The notes under the pieces: model-generated
What the model was told of the DNA's origin: nothing
The model's input: only the letters and a program-made list of their open reading frames with translations
Database searches by the model: none
From: Arenibacter sp041392165
GTDB lineage: Bacteria > Bacteroidota > Bacteroidia > Flavobacteriales > Flavobacteriaceae
Reading direction: 5' to 3'
DNA: 64,000 nucleotides
Assembly (NCBI GenBank): GCA_041392165.1
Contig: JAWKMN010000001.1
Location: 868,001-932,000 of the forward strand
Shown: one piece after another, positions 42,442 through 52,787 of the stretch
How positions within the stretch are numbered: position 1 is the stretch's first letter
Layout of the letters: each line of letters opens with the position of its first letter
Position numbers and translations under genes: made by a program

Positions 42442-43587
42442 TTAAAATGATAGGTTCACCGCATATTTTTGAATATGGCCCAGAATTATTTCATAATCGT
42501 CCGCGTTTTCCACAAAATCCAATTCACTGATATCCAAAACTAGATTATTTTGTTCGGGAAAGCTCCTTATATAGTCAAAATACCCCCAGTTGAGCTGCTT
42601 CAGGTATTCCGGGGATATATGCTGTTCGTAATCCCTTCCCCTTTGCTTTATGTTCTTTAGTAACCGTTCCGTGTTCTGGTACAGGTAAATATAAATTTTA
42701 GGCCTTTTTATCTCTTTGTACATAAGGTTAAAGAGCTTTCTATAAAGTTTGAATTCTTCTTCCTGAAGGGTGACTTTGGCGAAAATGAGGGATTTATTGA
42801 TATCGTAATCACTTACCATGAAATTTTTGAATAGATCAAACTGGGAAGTATCGTCCATAAATTGCTGGTAGCGATCGGCTAGAAACGACATTTCCAAAGG
42901 AAAGGCATATCTGCCCTGATCCTCATAAAACTTGGGAAGGAATGGGTTGTCCGCAAATCGTTCCAATACCAATTTTGCATTAAAATCCTGCCCGATCTTA
43001 TGGGCCAAGCTGGTTTTTCCTGCGCCAATATTTCCTTCAATGGCAATATATTCCAATTGGGAGAAAAGCTGCGACCTGCTCGCATATAGCGTATAAGGGG
43101 TTCGTGTAATATTGCTTTTGTCCTTGCATTCCTGCAATAGGTTTCGGGTATCTTTATTTAGAATTGGATGATAGAACTGCGGGGCTATGTCCGCCAATGG
43201 TTTAAGTACAAATCTTCTCAATTGCATGTTGGGGTGGGGAATGGTCAGCCAATCGGTATTTATTATTTCTTTGTCAAAATACAGTATATCTATATCAACG
43301 GTTCTGGAGGAATAACCTGTTCCATGTTGCCGCTTCCTGCCCAATCTTGTTTCCAGTTCCAGTAGTTTTTCCAAAAGAGCGGAAGGGGTAAGCGTAGTTG
43401 CTACCATTATACACGCATTGAAAAAATTGTCGCCCTCAAAACCCCATGAGGGCGTCTCATAAACAGGGGATATTTTTATGACTTCACCCACAGTGGTATG
43501 GATTAAAAATACGACCTCCTGTAGCTGGTTATGTTTATCCCCTAGATTGCTCCCAAGGGAAAGATATGTTGTTGACTTTTTGTTCAT
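42442..43587 (-). CDS. folK: Fused HPPK (FolK) and deoxynucleoside kinase
   Basis: Two enzymes in one chain of 381 residues. The N-terminal half is 6-hydroxymethyl-7,8-dihydropterin pyrophosphokinase (folate synthesis): YLSLGSNLGDK near the start, FNACI, and the signature RTVDIDILYFD. From about residue 178 a deoxynucleoside kinase follows: P-loop IEGNIGAGKTS, the DRYQQF segment for substrate binding and the lid arginines in NIKQRGRDYEQ. Such fusions are known in Bacteroidota. I choose ATG 43587 (MNKKSTTYLSLGS); the ATG at 43659 would start upstream of the -7-like TACTTTTG at 43607-43614. Confidence 0.94.
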   Translation of the reverse strand: MNKKSTTYLSLGSNLGDKHNQLQEVVFLIHTTVGEVIKISPVYETPSWGFEGDNFFNACIMVATTLTPSALLEKLLELETRLGRKRQHGTGYSSRTVDIDILYFDKEIINTDWLTIPHPNMQLRRFVLKPLADIAPQFYHPILNKDTRNLLQECKDKSNITRTPYTLYASRSQLFSQLEYIAIEGNIGAGKTSLAHKIGQDFNAKLVLERFADNPFLPKFYEDQGRYAFPLEMSFLADRYQQFMDDTSQFDLFKNFMVSDYDINKSLIFAKVTLQEEEFKLYRKLFNLMYKEIKRPKIYIYLYQNTERLLKNIKQRGRDYEQHISPEYLKQLNWGYFDYIRSFPEQNNLVLDISELDFVENADDYEIILGHIQKYAVNLSF

Positions 43588-43606
43588 GATGGGCGGGCAA
43601 AGTAAA

Positions 43607-43614
43607 CAAAAGTA
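43607..43614 (-). promoter_or_regulatory. -7 element of the folK-dNK promoter
   Basis: TACTTTTG on the minus strand, 19 bp before the chosen start at 43587; supports rejecting the longer reading frame from 43659. Confidence 0.45.
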
Positions 43615-43877
43615 GTTGAACTCGTTTAAACTTTTTGGATTGAAGCGAAAATTAGACATTTTTTGCCCGGTTGAAGATTTTTTTGGGTTTCATAGCATTG
43701 CCATGGAAAGGAAAGTTCATTAACTTCAAAAAGGGAATTACCAAAAACAAGACCAATTTATGACAGTCTTTCCCAAATTGGGGGTGGAAGGGTTGCAAGG
43801 TATAAAATTCAGCTATTTGTAACTGCATCAACGCTACATTGGTTATCTTTGCCAGTTATTAGCAATACATACCAGGG

Positions 43878-45638
43878 ATGAACTTTTTAAGAAATTTATT
43901 AGCTGCAATTATAGGTTGCCTCATCGCTTTTGGAATTATGTTTTTCATGTTCCTTATTTTGGCGGCCCTTATAGGGAGGGGCGAGGATACCGTAACGGTC
44001 AAGGAAAATTCCGTTTTGGAAATTCAATTGCAGGCCCCGATCAATGATTATGTGGGGATGGACGAATCCAATCCCTTTGCCGGACTTTTCAATGTAAACC
44101 AGGGATTGGACGAAATATTGCATGCCATTCATGTGGCCAAGGAAGACCATAAAATAAAAGGGATCAGCCTAAACAATAATATGCTTATGGCCGGATTGTC
44201 CCAAACACAGGCCATTCGGGATGCTTTATTGGATTTTGGCGAAAGTGGGAAGTTTATATTGGCCTTTGGGGACTTTTATTCGCAGAAAGACTATTATTTG
44301 GCCAGTGTGGCTAATGGGGTATTTATTAATCCGGTTGGGGCAATGGACTTTAAGGGCCTGTCTACCGAAGTATTATTTTTAAAGGATATGCAGGAAAAGA
44401 CCGGTGTAAAAATGGAGGTTATTCGACATGGAAAATATAAGAGTGCCGTAGAGCCTTTTTTGGCCAACGAAATGAGTGAGGACAACAGGACACAGATCAA
44501 GGAGCTATTGAATGCCTTATGGCAGTCCATGCTTACCAACATTTCGGAAAGTAGGGATATTTCCATTGAAGATTTGAACCATATTGCGGATACCTTGGGC
44601 ACACGCACCCCTAAATATGCAACTTTATCCGGGTTGATAGATGAGGTGTTATTTTTTGATGAATATGAAAGCTTGATCAAGGAAAAAATAGGTGTGGATA
44701 CTACAGAAGATATCAACTACATCCCTATAGCCGATTATATTAGGACCGCCAACAAGATAAAGATCAATAGTGGCAGGGATAAGATTGCGGTAATCTTTGC
44801 CCAAGGCGAAATTTGGTATGGGGAGGGAGGCTCCGATATAATTGGTCAGGGAATTATTAATGGGGCCTTAAAAAAAGCCAGGGAAGATGAGGAGGTCAAG
44901 GCAATAGTGTTAAGGGTGAACTCCCCTGGCGGCAGCGCATTGGCCTCCGATATCATATGGCGCGAAATTGAAATTACCAAACAATCCAAACCAGTGGTGG
45001 TCTCTATGGGCGATGTAGCTGCTTCTGGAGGTTATTACATTGCAGCGGGTGCCGATAAGATTTTTGCCGAACCTACTACGATTACCGGTTCTATAGGAGT
45101 TTTTGGAACTATACCCAATATAAGTGGACTGGCCGAAAATATAGGTGTCAATGCCGAACAGGTAGGGACCAATAAAAATTCTGTGGAGTATTCCTTGTTC
45201 GAGCCTATGAACGACAGTTTTAGGGGCAATGTACAGGAAGGAATTGAAACGACCTATGAAACATTTTTGAACAGAGTGGCCCAGGGGCGAGGAATGACCA
45301 TGGCACAGGCCGATAGTGTTGCCCAAGGAAGGGTATGGAGTGGGGTGGATGCCAAACGTTTGGGGTTGGTAGATGAATTGGGAGGGCTGGATAAGGCCGT
45401 TGCTGAAGCTGCCAAAATGGTGGATCTGGAGAATTACGGAATAAAAAAACTTCCAAAATATAAATCGGATTTTGAGAAGTTAATGGAAGATATGGGGGGT
45501 GCCACTGCCAAAAGTAAGGAAACCATTATAAGGGAAGAAATCGGCACGGAGGCATATACCATTCTAAAGGAGATAAAATCTGCAATGGAAAACAAGGGAG
45601 TTCAGGCAAGAATGCCATTTACCTTGAATATCAAATAG
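43878..45638 (+). CDS. sppA: Signal peptide peptidase SppA, 67K type
   Basis: Inner-membrane serine protease that clears leftover signal peptides; 586 residues, a tandem duplicated (67K) form. One N-terminal membrane helix (about 6-32) anchors the periplasmic part. The Ser/Lys dyad is visible: Lys188 in RHGKYKSAVEPF of the first half and Ser383 in GDVAASGGYYIAAG of the second half, with RVNSPGG just before. Start ATG 43878 (CAGGGATG). Ends before a bidirectional terminator shared with the convergent OmpA-type gene. Confidence 0.96.
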   Translation: MNFLRNLLAAIIGCLIAFGIMFFMFLILAALIGRGEDTVTVKENSVLEIQLQAPINDYVGMDESNPFAGLFNVNQGLDEILHAIHVAKEDHKIKGISLNNNMLMAGLSQTQAIRDALLDFGESGKFILAFGDFYSQKDYYLASVANGVFINPVGAMDFKGLSTEVLFLKDMQEKTGVKMEVIRHGKYKSAVEPFLANEMSEDNRTQIKELLNALWQSMLTNISESRDISIEDLNHIADTLGTRTPKYATLSGLIDEVLFFDEYESLIKEKIGVDTTEDINYIPIADYIRTANKIKINSGRDKIAVIFAQGEIWYGEGGSDIIGQGIINGALKKAREDEEVKAIVLRVNSPGGSALASDIIWREIEITKQSKPVVVSMGDVAASGGYYIAAGADKIFAEPTTITGSIGVFGTIPNISGLAENIGVNAEQVGTNKNSVEYSLFEPMNDSFRGNVQEGIETTYETFLNRVAQGRGMTMAQADSVAQGRVWSGVDAKRLGLVDELGGLDKAVAEAAKMVDLENYGIKKLPKYKSDFEKLMEDMGGATAKSKETIIREEIGTEAYTILKEIKSAMENKGVQARMPFTLNIK

Positions 45639-45667
45639 GAATTTTTTGGCTCCCAATAGAATTAAGC

Positions 45668-45698
45668 AAAAAGCCCCTTGGATTGATAGGGGCTTTTT
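45668..45698. terminator. Bidirectional intrinsic terminator
   Basis: Stem AAAAAGCCCC / GGGGCTTTTT (45668-45677 and 45689-45698), loop 11 bases, with A-run and T-run on both sides. It serves sppA (+) and the convergent OmpA-family gene (-). Confidence 0.9.
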
Positions 45699-45719
45699 GT
45701 TTTGATAGGTTAAGATAAA

Positions 45720-47798
45720 CTAGTTTTTTACTAGGTTTATTTCTACCCGTCTATTTTCTGCACGGCCTGCCTTGTACATATTGGTGGCAATGGGCTTGCT
45801 TTCACCGTAACCAACGGCGGTAAGCCTAGTGCTTTCTATTCCTTTTTCCACCAAGAAATTCTTTACGGAAAGAGCGCGCTCTTCGGAAAGTTTTTGGTTG
45901 GCAGCTTCACTGCCTATACTATCAGTATGGCCTTCAACTGTGAAGTCGGCATTGGGGTATTCGTTAAGGATCCTTATTATGTCTACCAGAACATTGGTAG
46001 ATTCAACTTTGATGGTGGCCTTTCCGGAGTTGAACAAAATGGTTTTGGCATATTCATTTAAGGTTTTTTGTACTTTCTCTGTAACTTCGGGACAGCCGTG
46101 GTTGGCAACAGTTCCAACTATTTCAGGGCATTTGTCATCCTTGTCCAGCACACCGTCGCCATCGGTATCTGGCCACGGACATCCTTGGTTTTCCATAATA
46201 CCCGCTTCTTCAGGACAGTTGTCGTCCTTATCCAACACGCCATCATTGTCGGTATCCTCCCAAGGACATCCATTGTTTTCTATGGGTCCAGCTTCTTCGG
46301 GACAGTGGTCATCCTTGTCCAATACCTGGTCCCCATCGGTATCCTGCCAGGGGCATCCATTGTTTTCTACCGGCCCTGAAATTTCAGGACATCCATCTAC
46401 TTTGTCCAATACACCATCCCCGTCCTTGTCTTTTGGTCTGGATTGGTAAACAGGGATCTTTAATCCGGCATACACATCCGCACCTTTGGAGTTGTCACTG
46501 GTCAATACCGTTAGAATGGACCCGGAGCCAATATACAATGGCCCTGCCCGGAAGCCGGCTCCCCACTGTACTCCCAAATTTTCTATATAGCTTATTGGGG
46601 AATAAAAACTGAACCATTTGCTTTCAAACCTTGGGGTAAGGGAAACAATATTGGCAATACTATTGGTATTGGGATTGCTTTTCGAGGTAAGGGATAGATC
46701 GGTATTTAGATTTAGGTAAAAGTGATTGTTGATGTTCCAATCGGCATTAAGATGCAAGGCCGTAGGCAAAACCGCTTTGGATGCATTACCGGACCTGATC
46801 TGGGTGTACAGGTTGTTCAGCTTGTCCTCAAACCCTTCTTCGTTATCAAAATCGTCCTCGCTTATAGAATTGGTAATGTCATATGCATTTTCAGTACCTT
46901 CATATTTAAGGCTTCCAAGATCGGTCAATGAAAGTCCAAATTTCAATTTGTATTTGTTAATGTCCTTGGGGGCGTAGGGGTTGCCATCCTTATCGGTAAC
47001 GGTATAGTCGGCAAAATGGGGTCTCCATTCGTAGATGAAACCTAGGTCCATCCCAAAACCGTCCGCACTCTTTTCAAATTCATAATCTTCAAAATCGTTC
47101 GTAATGTTGTTGCTGTTGCCATAAGCTATTTCACCTTGTGAATCAATGCTTCCAGTAGTTCCCGATCCATCAGCATCATAGTCTATAATTATATTCTTTC
47201 CACTGGAATAGGCGTTTCCATATCCCATTAGGTATTTTAGGGAGATACCTCCCTTTAAAAAATGTTGTTCTTGGTTCAGGAGCACCGTGGCATAGGTAAT
47301 GCCTGTTTCGGCCCAGGCATTGGCGCTTATTTGATAATCCCCCTCGTTTACATTGAAGTCTTCATTTTCATCAAACTCGTTGGATATATTGTCATAGGTG
47401 TCCCCATTAATATCGTTTAGGTTAAAAAACACCCTTCCTCTGGTGAAAACCGCCAATGAATTCCGGGAATTGATGTTGAACATAAACGACGGTCCCAAAA
47501 TATCAACGTTGCCATAGGCATTGTTTGCATTTTTTGGGGATTTTGTGCCATCCACATCAAAATCAAAATCGTCCTTAAAAACATCTCCAAATTTTGCACT
47601 GTAATAGTCGTTTCCCAGGAGTCCGCTAGCTCCAATAAGGTTTATGTCGGTTTTAAATCTAGAATCAACGATATTCGCGGGATTGGAAATTAGGCCATGC
47701 ACCCCATTGTAATTGTCGGTTCCAAAACCAATGTAGGATTGGCCGTTTACGGCAGTAGTTATTAGAATTAGGAATGCTACTAAAATGCTTTTGTTCAT
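45720..47798 (-). CDS. OmpA-family outer-membrane protein with DUF5723-type barrel and TSP3 repeats
   Basis: 692-residue envelope protein. Signal peptide MNKSILVAFLILITTAVNG; a long barrel-type N-terminal region starting SYIGFGTDNYNGVHGLISNP that resembles DUF5723; four thrombospondin type 3 calcium-binding repeats (about 460-570; units such as DTDGDGVLDKDDKCPE separated by NNGCPW); and a C-terminal OmpA peptidoglycan-binding domain (TILFNSGKATIK, VEGHTDSIGS, SEERALSVKNFL, AENRRVEINLV). The protein should link outer membrane and peptidoglycan. Related OmpA/TSP3 proteins are abundant in Flavobacteriaceae. Start ATG 47798; monocistronic. Confidence 0.93.
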   Translation of the reverse strand: MNKSILVAFLILITTAVNGQSYIGFGTDNYNGVHGLISNPANIVDSRFKTDINLIGASGLLGNDYYSAKFGDVFKDDFDFDVDGTKSPKNANNAYGNVDILGPSFMFNINSRNSLAVFTRGRVFFNLNDINGDTYDNISNEFDENEDFNVNEGDYQISANAWAETGITYATVLLNQEQHFLKGGISLKYLMGYGNAYSSGKNIIIDYDADGSGTTGSIDSQGEIAYGNSNNITNDFEDYEFEKSADGFGMDLGFIYEWRPHFADYTVTDKDGNPYAPKDINKYKLKFGLSLTDLGSLKYEGTENAYDITNSISEDDFDNEEGFEDKLNNLYTQIRSGNASKAVLPTALHLNADWNINNHFYLNLNTDLSLTSKSNPNTNSIANIVSLTPRFESKWFSFYSPISYIENLGVQWGAGFRAGPLYIGSGSILTVLTSDNSKGADVYAGLKIPVYQSRPKDKDGDGVLDKVDGCPEISGPVENNGCPWQDTDGDQVLDKDDHCPEEAGPIENNGCPWEDTDNDGVLDKDDNCPEEAGIMENQGCPWPDTDGDGVLDKDDKCPEIVGTVANHGCPEVTEKVQKTLNEYAKTILFNSGKATIKVESTNVLVDIIRILNEYPNADFTVEGHTDSIGSEAANQKLSEERALSVKNFLVEKGIESTRLTAVGYGESKPIATNMYKAGRAENRRVEINLVKN

Positions 47799-47935
47799 GT
47801 TTAAAATTTTTGTTTATTCTTTTTTTGTTGTTAATCGATTCCTGTTCAAGTAAATTTGACTTTTTTCCAGGATCAAAGTGTAGGAACGGTTTAATTGGAA
47901 TTAAATTATATAATGTTAAAATTTATATTGCTTCT

Positions 47936-48661
47936 ATGGAATACGCAGTATTGAAAGAGGAGGATAAAAAGCTGGCTTTTAGGATCTATCTCTATTTGGG
48001 AGCATTGTTCATTACTTCCTTGGTGGTTTCCAATCTGATTTTTCAAAAATTTTTTTATTGGAGACCCTTTGGTGATGTTACGGTATTTGGAGCATCATTA
48101 TTTGAAGTTTCGGTGGGTATTTTGCCATACCCTCTTACTTTTTTGATCACCGACCTTATTTCTGAAATTTATGGAAGGAAAAAGGCCAACCAAATTGTTA
48201 CTGCCGGAATATTTGCCTCTTTTTTTTCCATGGGAATTGTATTATTGGCCAATCATGTACCGGCATTGCCCAATTCCCCGGTACAGGATGAGGTATTCAG
48301 CCATGTATTTGCCTTGTCGCCCATTGCCGTATTTGCTTCCATGATGGCCTATCTTTTTGCACAATACGTGGATATAGGGATATATCATTTCTGGAAAAAA
48401 TTGACCAAGGGCAAGCATCTTTGGTTGCGTAATAATTTTTCTACCTATCTTTCCCAATTTTTGGATACCCTTACCGTGGTTGGCCTATTGTGTATTTTTG
48501 AGGTACTGCCATGGTCTATGTTCTATGGTCTGGTAATCAGCGGTTTTGTTTTTAAGGTAATTGTAGCCTTCTTGGACACCCCATTTCTTTATTTCTTCGT
48601 ATATCTCTTTAGAAGGCGATTTAATCTAAAAGTTAATCAGGAAATTGATCTTGAGGCATAA
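47936..48661 (+). CDS. YhhQ-family queuosine-precursor transporter
   Basis: Integral membrane protein of 241 residues with about six helices. Family features: SLVVSNLIFQKFF, then SVGILPYPLTFLITDLISEIYGRKKANQIV (a hallmark of the YhhQ/Vut_1 family), WLRNNFSTYLSQFLDT and FKVIVAFLDTPFLYF. Relatives import 7-cyano-7-deazaguanine or related precursors for queuosine. The true start is ATG 47936 (MEYAVLKEED); the frame upstream to 47774 overlaps the divergent OmpA gene and carries unlikely sequence. Confidence 0.92.
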   Translation: MEYAVLKEEDKKLAFRIYLYLGALFITSLVVSNLIFQKFFYWRPFGDVTVFGASLFEVSVGILPYPLTFLITDLISEIYGRKKANQIVTAGIFASFFSMGIVLLANHVPALPNSPVQDEVFSHVFALSPIAVFASMMAYLFAQYVDIGIYHFWKKLTKGKHLWLRNNFSTYLSQFLDTLTVVGLLCIFEVLPWSMFYGLVISGFVFKVIVAFLDTPFLYFFVYLFRRRFNLKVNQEIDLEA

Positions 48662-49077
48662 TAAAACTTGATTTTGACTGTTCTTATCGTGTAGGACAAA
48701 ATTTGTATTGTTCCAAATGGAAATTAGCTGGGCTGTCAGTATTCAAGGTGAATTTTATTGCGATGTTAAATTTTGTTTAAACTAAGTGGGAATTGTGAAT
48801 TTACTTGGTGATATATCGTAGAATTGCGTCAATATTTTATCCTATTCGTTTAAACTAATGGCCAAGTTCTATCTAATTTTATACTACATGCCCAAATATG
48901 AAAGAAGGGATTGTTAAGAAAAGGAATGTATTGCTTTTTTGAATCAAAACAAATCTAATTTCCTATAGAATTAAAAATAATAATAGATGAAACATCCATG
49001 ACTAAAGGTTTTGTCGCACAGCGGAATGATTATATGGATGTTACATGTGACATTTGAAAAACAATAAATATAAACAC
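48662..49077. other. Intergenic region before the AsmA gene
   Basis: No gene, RNA or clear repeat seen in 416 bp of AT-rich sequence, apart from the leader AAAAACAATAAATATAAACA next to the AsmA start, which is shared with the DUF2975 leader at 13001-13023. Confidence 0.5.
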
Positions 49078-51822
49078 ATGAAAAAGAAAATATTAAAGAT
49101 TGTGGGTGGCGTATTTTTGGTGATAATTTTACTTCTCGTTGCCACGCCATTTTTCCTAAAAGGTAAAATTGCGGATATTATCAAGAATAAGGTGAACAAT
49201 AATATTAATGCCACCTTTGATTTTTCTGATGCGGATTTAAGTCTTTTTAGAAGTTTTCCCAATGCTTCCGTTACTTTGGAAAACATTATCTTAATTAATA
49301 AGGCTCCTTTTGAGGGCGATACACTTTTTGCCTCGGATAAGGTAAGCTTGGATATGTCCATAAAGGAACTCTTCAAGGATGCCAATGAACCCATTGCCAT
49401 AAAAAGTCTAATACTGGATCGTCCACTGGTAAACATAAAGGTGGACAAAGATGAAAATGCCAATTATGATATAGCTGCCGGGGATAGTTCTGCACCGGAT
49501 ACCCAGGCCGGCATGGATTCCTCCGAAAGTAGTTTCAGCCTATCTATGGAGTCTTATGCAATCCATAATGCCGTTATTACCTATAACGATCTTTCCAGTG
49601 GTATGTCCTTTGCCATTTCTGAAATGAACCATAGTGGTCAGGGAGATCTTTCCCTGGATAACTCGGAATTGGATACGGAGACCAGTGGTCTGGTTTCCTT
49701 TGCAATGGACAGTACACAATACCTTAACAAGAACCCGGTACAACTGAAGGCCCTTATAGGAGTGGATCTCAACGAAAATAAATATTCCTTTTTAAAGAAC
49801 GAGGCCAAGGTAAATCAATTGGCCTTGGTATTTGAGGGGTTTGTGAAATTGAACGAGGACAGCCAAGAGGTAAACATTAGCTTTAAGACACCTTCGTCCG
49901 ATTTCAAAAACTTTTTGGCCGTTATTCCGGAAGTGTATTCAAAAGATATAGCGCAGGTGTCCACTACTGGAAATTTTACCGTGGCCGGCGAGTTTAAAGG
50001 TATCGTTGATGATACCCATATTCCCCAATTCAAAATAGATATCAACTCGGAGAATGCTTCTTTTAAGTATCCTGATCTGCCCAAAGCGGTCCGAAATGTA
50101 TTTATTGATACCGAAATTTCCAATAGTACCGGTATAACGGAGGATACCTTTGTTGATATCCGAAGGTTGTCCTTTATGATAGACGAGGACAGGTTTAATA
50201 TGGTGGCCAAAATAAACGACCTTATGGGGAACACCAAGGTAAATGCCAAGATAGATGGAAAAATGAATCTTGCCAATATTTCCAAGGCCTATCCGGTTCC
50301 TGACGATTTAGATTTAAAAGGGATATTGGTTGCGGATATTTCTACGGCCTTTGATATGGCGTCCATAGAAAAAAAGAAGTATGAAAATACCAAAACCACC
50401 GGGAACTTAAAATTGAGCGATTTTGAATATAAGTCCAATGAATTTCCAAATCCTATAATCTTAAAAAGTACATCGGTTACGTTTAATCCTGCTACCGTAA
50501 CACTGAACGGTTTGGAAGGAGCAACGGGAAAGACAGATTTTGATGCTTCAGGGTCTATCAACAATCTGTTGGGATTTATGTTCAATAACGAAAATATAGA
50601 GGGCAACTTTGATCTTAGGTCCAAGATTTTTGCTGTGAACGATTTTATGGTGGCGGAAGCCGCCGAAGTAAGTGATGGTGCCGATAAGGAAGCCTCTGCC
50701 ATGGCCACAGAAGAAAAAATCAAGATCCCTTCCTTTTTGGATTGTACCATAAATGCCCATGCAGGTACAGTGATTTACGACAACCTTACTTTAAAGGATG
50801 TAAAGGGAACACTGGTGATAAAGGATGAAAAAGCCATACTGTCCAATATGACATCTTCTATCTTTGACGGAAAATTGGCTCTCAATGGAGAGGTGTCCAC
50901 CAAAGGGGCCACACCAACTTTTGCCATGAAATTAGGAATGGACAGCTTTAAGATTTCCGAGACCTTTAAGGCCTTGGAAATGTTTAGGACCCTGGCGCCG
51001 ATAGCTAGGATACTACAAGGTACCTTAAATTCCGATGTTCAGTTGTCCGGAAGTCTAAAGGATGATTTTACACCCAATTTAAATACTATTTCAGGAAATA
51101 TATTGGCTGAATTATTTACCGATAAAATTGATGCCGAAAGTGCGCCTTTAATTACCGCCCTGGATAGTAAATTGAACTTTTTAAATCTTGAGAAATTGGA
51201 TCTAAAAGATTTGAAAACAGCCTTGTCCTTTGAAGATGGAGTGGTAAAGGTAAAGCCGTTTACCATCAAGTATCAGGATTTTGCCATTAATGTTGCCGGT
51301 AGCCATACCTTCGATCAAAAACTGAACTATGCGGCGACTATTGAAGTGCCCGCCAAGTATTTGGGAAAGGATGTCAATAACATAATAGCAAGGATCGATG
51401 AAAACTCCCTTGAAAATTTAACCATACCGGTTACGGCCAATATTGGTGGGGGCTATACCAGTCCCACGGTGACTACGGACCTTAGTTCGGGGATTAAAAA
51501 TCTAACGGCCCAGCTGGTGGAGATCGAAAAGCAAAAATTGATGGCCAAGGGCAAGGATAAGGCCAAGGACTTTATAGGCGATCTTATTGCCAAGAACCAG
51601 AAAGCTACAGATTCTACCAAAAAGGATAACCAGGAAAAAACGATGGATGTCATTGGGGGTCTTTTAGGGGCTGCCACAAAAGAAACGGATTCTACTGCCA
51701 AGGCGGATACCACATCTACCGCCAAAAAGGAGACACAGAAGGATGTGGCCAAAAAAATATTGGGTGGATTTTTGGGTAAAAGGAAGGAAGCTACAGAAAC
51801 AAAAAAGGATAGTGCCCAATAA
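49078..51822 (+). CDS. AsmA-family envelope protein
   Basis: Large periplasmic bridge-like protein (914 residues) of the AsmA/TamB-type repeating beta-groove family, thought to take part in phospholipid or outer-membrane homeostasis. One N-terminal membrane helix (about 4-28: ILKIVGGVFLVIILLLVATP); AsmA N-terminal part with DLSLFRSFPNASVTLENI; a C-terminal AsmA_2-like region with TLVIKDEKAILSNMTSSIFD and LNGEVSTKGATP. The final 110 residues are lysine-rich and low in complexity (TKEDS repeats such as ATKETDSTAKADTTSTA), a disordered tail. I choose ATG 49078; the TTG at 49054 only adds eight polar residues. Confidence 0.92.
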   Translation: MKKKILKIVGGVFLVIILLLVATPFFLKGKIADIIKNKVNNNINATFDFSDADLSLFRSFPNASVTLENIILINKAPFEGDTLFASDKVSLDMSIKELFKDANEPIAIKSLILDRPLVNIKVDKDENANYDIAAGDSSAPDTQAGMDSSESSFSLSMESYAIHNAVITYNDLSSGMSFAISEMNHSGQGDLSLDNSELDTETSGLVSFAMDSTQYLNKNPVQLKALIGVDLNENKYSFLKNEAKVNQLALVFEGFVKLNEDSQEVNISFKTPSSDFKNFLAVIPEVYSKDIAQVSTTGNFTVAGEFKGIVDDTHIPQFKIDINSENASFKYPDLPKAVRNVFIDTEISNSTGITEDTFVDIRRLSFMIDEDRFNMVAKINDLMGNTKVNAKIDGKMNLANISKAYPVPDDLDLKGILVADISTAFDMASIEKKKYENTKTTGNLKLSDFEYKSNEFPNPIILKSTSVTFNPATVTLNGLEGATGKTDFDASGSINNLLGFMFNNENIEGNFDLRSKIFAVNDFMVAEAAEVSDGADKEASAMATEEKIKIPSFLDCTINAHAGTVIYDNLTLKDVKGTLVIKDEKAILSNMTSSIFDGKLALNGEVSTKGATPTFAMKLGMDSFKISETFKALEMFRTLAPIARILQGTLNSDVQLSGSLKDDFTPNLNTISGNILAELFTDKIDAESAPLITALDSKLNFLNLEKLDLKDLKTALSFEDGVVKVKPFTIKYQDFAINVAGSHTFDQKLNYAATIEVPAKYLGKDVNNIIARIDENSLENLTIPVTANIGGGYTSPTVTTDLSSGIKNLTAQLVEIEKQKLMAKGKDKAKDFIGDLIAKNQKATDSTKKDNQEKTMDVIGGLLGAATKETDSTAKADTTSTAKKETQKDVAKKILGGFLGKRKEATETKKDSAQ

Positions 51823-51905
51823 TGTGTTTTGCTTAATATAGGTACAGGAGAAGTAAGTTTTTGGGAATATTTTTTGCTTTTAACATGGATAGTGGAGAAT
51901 CCATA

Positions 51906-52787
51906 TTAGGTTGTGGACAATTCCTTCTCCAGTACTGTAATTAAATCTGCCGGACTCTCTAGGTATATCAATAAATTGTCATTGTTCTTAATTTCAGAAT
52001 TAAGGGGATTGCCCGAAAAGAGAAGTGGTGTATCGGTTTCCGTGGATAGTTTAATAATTTTTTCCCCAACAACGTATGAGGTAGGAGTAACAAAAAAGGT
52101 TAGAAAATAATTAGGTTTTACCAAGTTTGCCATAGTTTTTAGGTTGTCATGGGGTACATTTTGTCCAAGATAGTAGACCCTCCATCCCAATTTTTTGGCA
52201 ACAAAGTAAGCCAACAAAAGCCCAATTTCATGATTTTCACCTTCAGCCAAGAACATAATTATCTTTGGGGCATTTTTTGGTGCAATGGGCAATAAATCTA
52301 TTGCCGAACATATTTTTTGCCGAATCAGGTTGGATACAAAATGCTCTTGAGCAGGCATGATCTTATTGATGCCCCATAGTACTCCCACTTTATGAAGAAA
52401 GGGATATATCACCTCCGTAAAGGTGTTTAAAATACCATTTTTTAATATATGGGATTTGATAATGTTGTCAAATTCCTGTTCATCCAAATTAATCATGCTC
52501 AATACCAGGGCCTTCACCTCGGCATCCTGATCAGACTCGATCAAGGCGTCTGCAACCATCTTATGGATTTCTTCGTCCGTCATCTTACCTATAGCGGATA
52601 ATCGTACACCTTGGTTTCTGAGGATACTAATGTTCAGAAGTTTTTTTAATTGGGCATCTGTATAATAGCGGATGTTGGTATCTGTTCTTTCTGGAACCAA
52701 AAAATCATATCTGCTTTCCCATTTTCGTAAGGTATGGGAGTTGATACCTGTTAATGAAACCACCTGCGCCATGGAATACCTGCTCAT
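51906..52787 (-). CDS. MerR-type, B12-binding (CarH/LitR-like) light-responsive regulator
   Basis: Transcriptional repressor of 293 residues. A MerR helix-turn-helix occupies about 1-70 (MAQVVSLTGINSHTLRKWES, TNIRYYTDAQLKKL); a four-helix B12-cap region follows, in which W138, nine residues, then E148-H149 (WGINKIMPAQEH) reproduce the W-x9-EH signature of AdoCbl photoreceptors; the Rossmann B12-binding domain starts about 174, with E184-N-H186-E-I-G189 as the ExHxxG cobalamin motif. CarH relatives hold promoters shut in the dark and let go in light. It is divergent from the FAS1 gene across 151 bp with repeated TAGAC half-sites, and a phytoene-synthase and a photolyase gene lie nearby, both classical CarH/LitR targets. 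Confidence 0.9.
   Translation of the reverse strand: MSRYSMAQVVSLTGINSHTLRKWESRYDFLVPERTDTNIRYYTDAQLKKLLNISILRNQGVRLSAIGKMTDEEIHKMVADALIESDQDAEVKALVLSMINLDEQEFDNIIKSHILKNGILNTFTEVIYPFLHKVGVLWGINKIMPAQEHFVSNLIRQKICSAIDLLPIAPKNAPKIIMFLAEGENHEIGLLLAYFVAKKLGWRVYYLGQNVPHDNLKTMANLVKPNYFLTFFVTPTSYVVGEKIIKLSTETDTPLLFSGNPLNSEIKNNDNLLIYLESPADLITVLEKELSTT

Noticed and set aside
45829..46449. Long plus-strand frame opposite the TSP3 repeats
   Set aside because: Antisense image of the calcium-binding repeats (Ser/Pro-rich repetition), not a gene.
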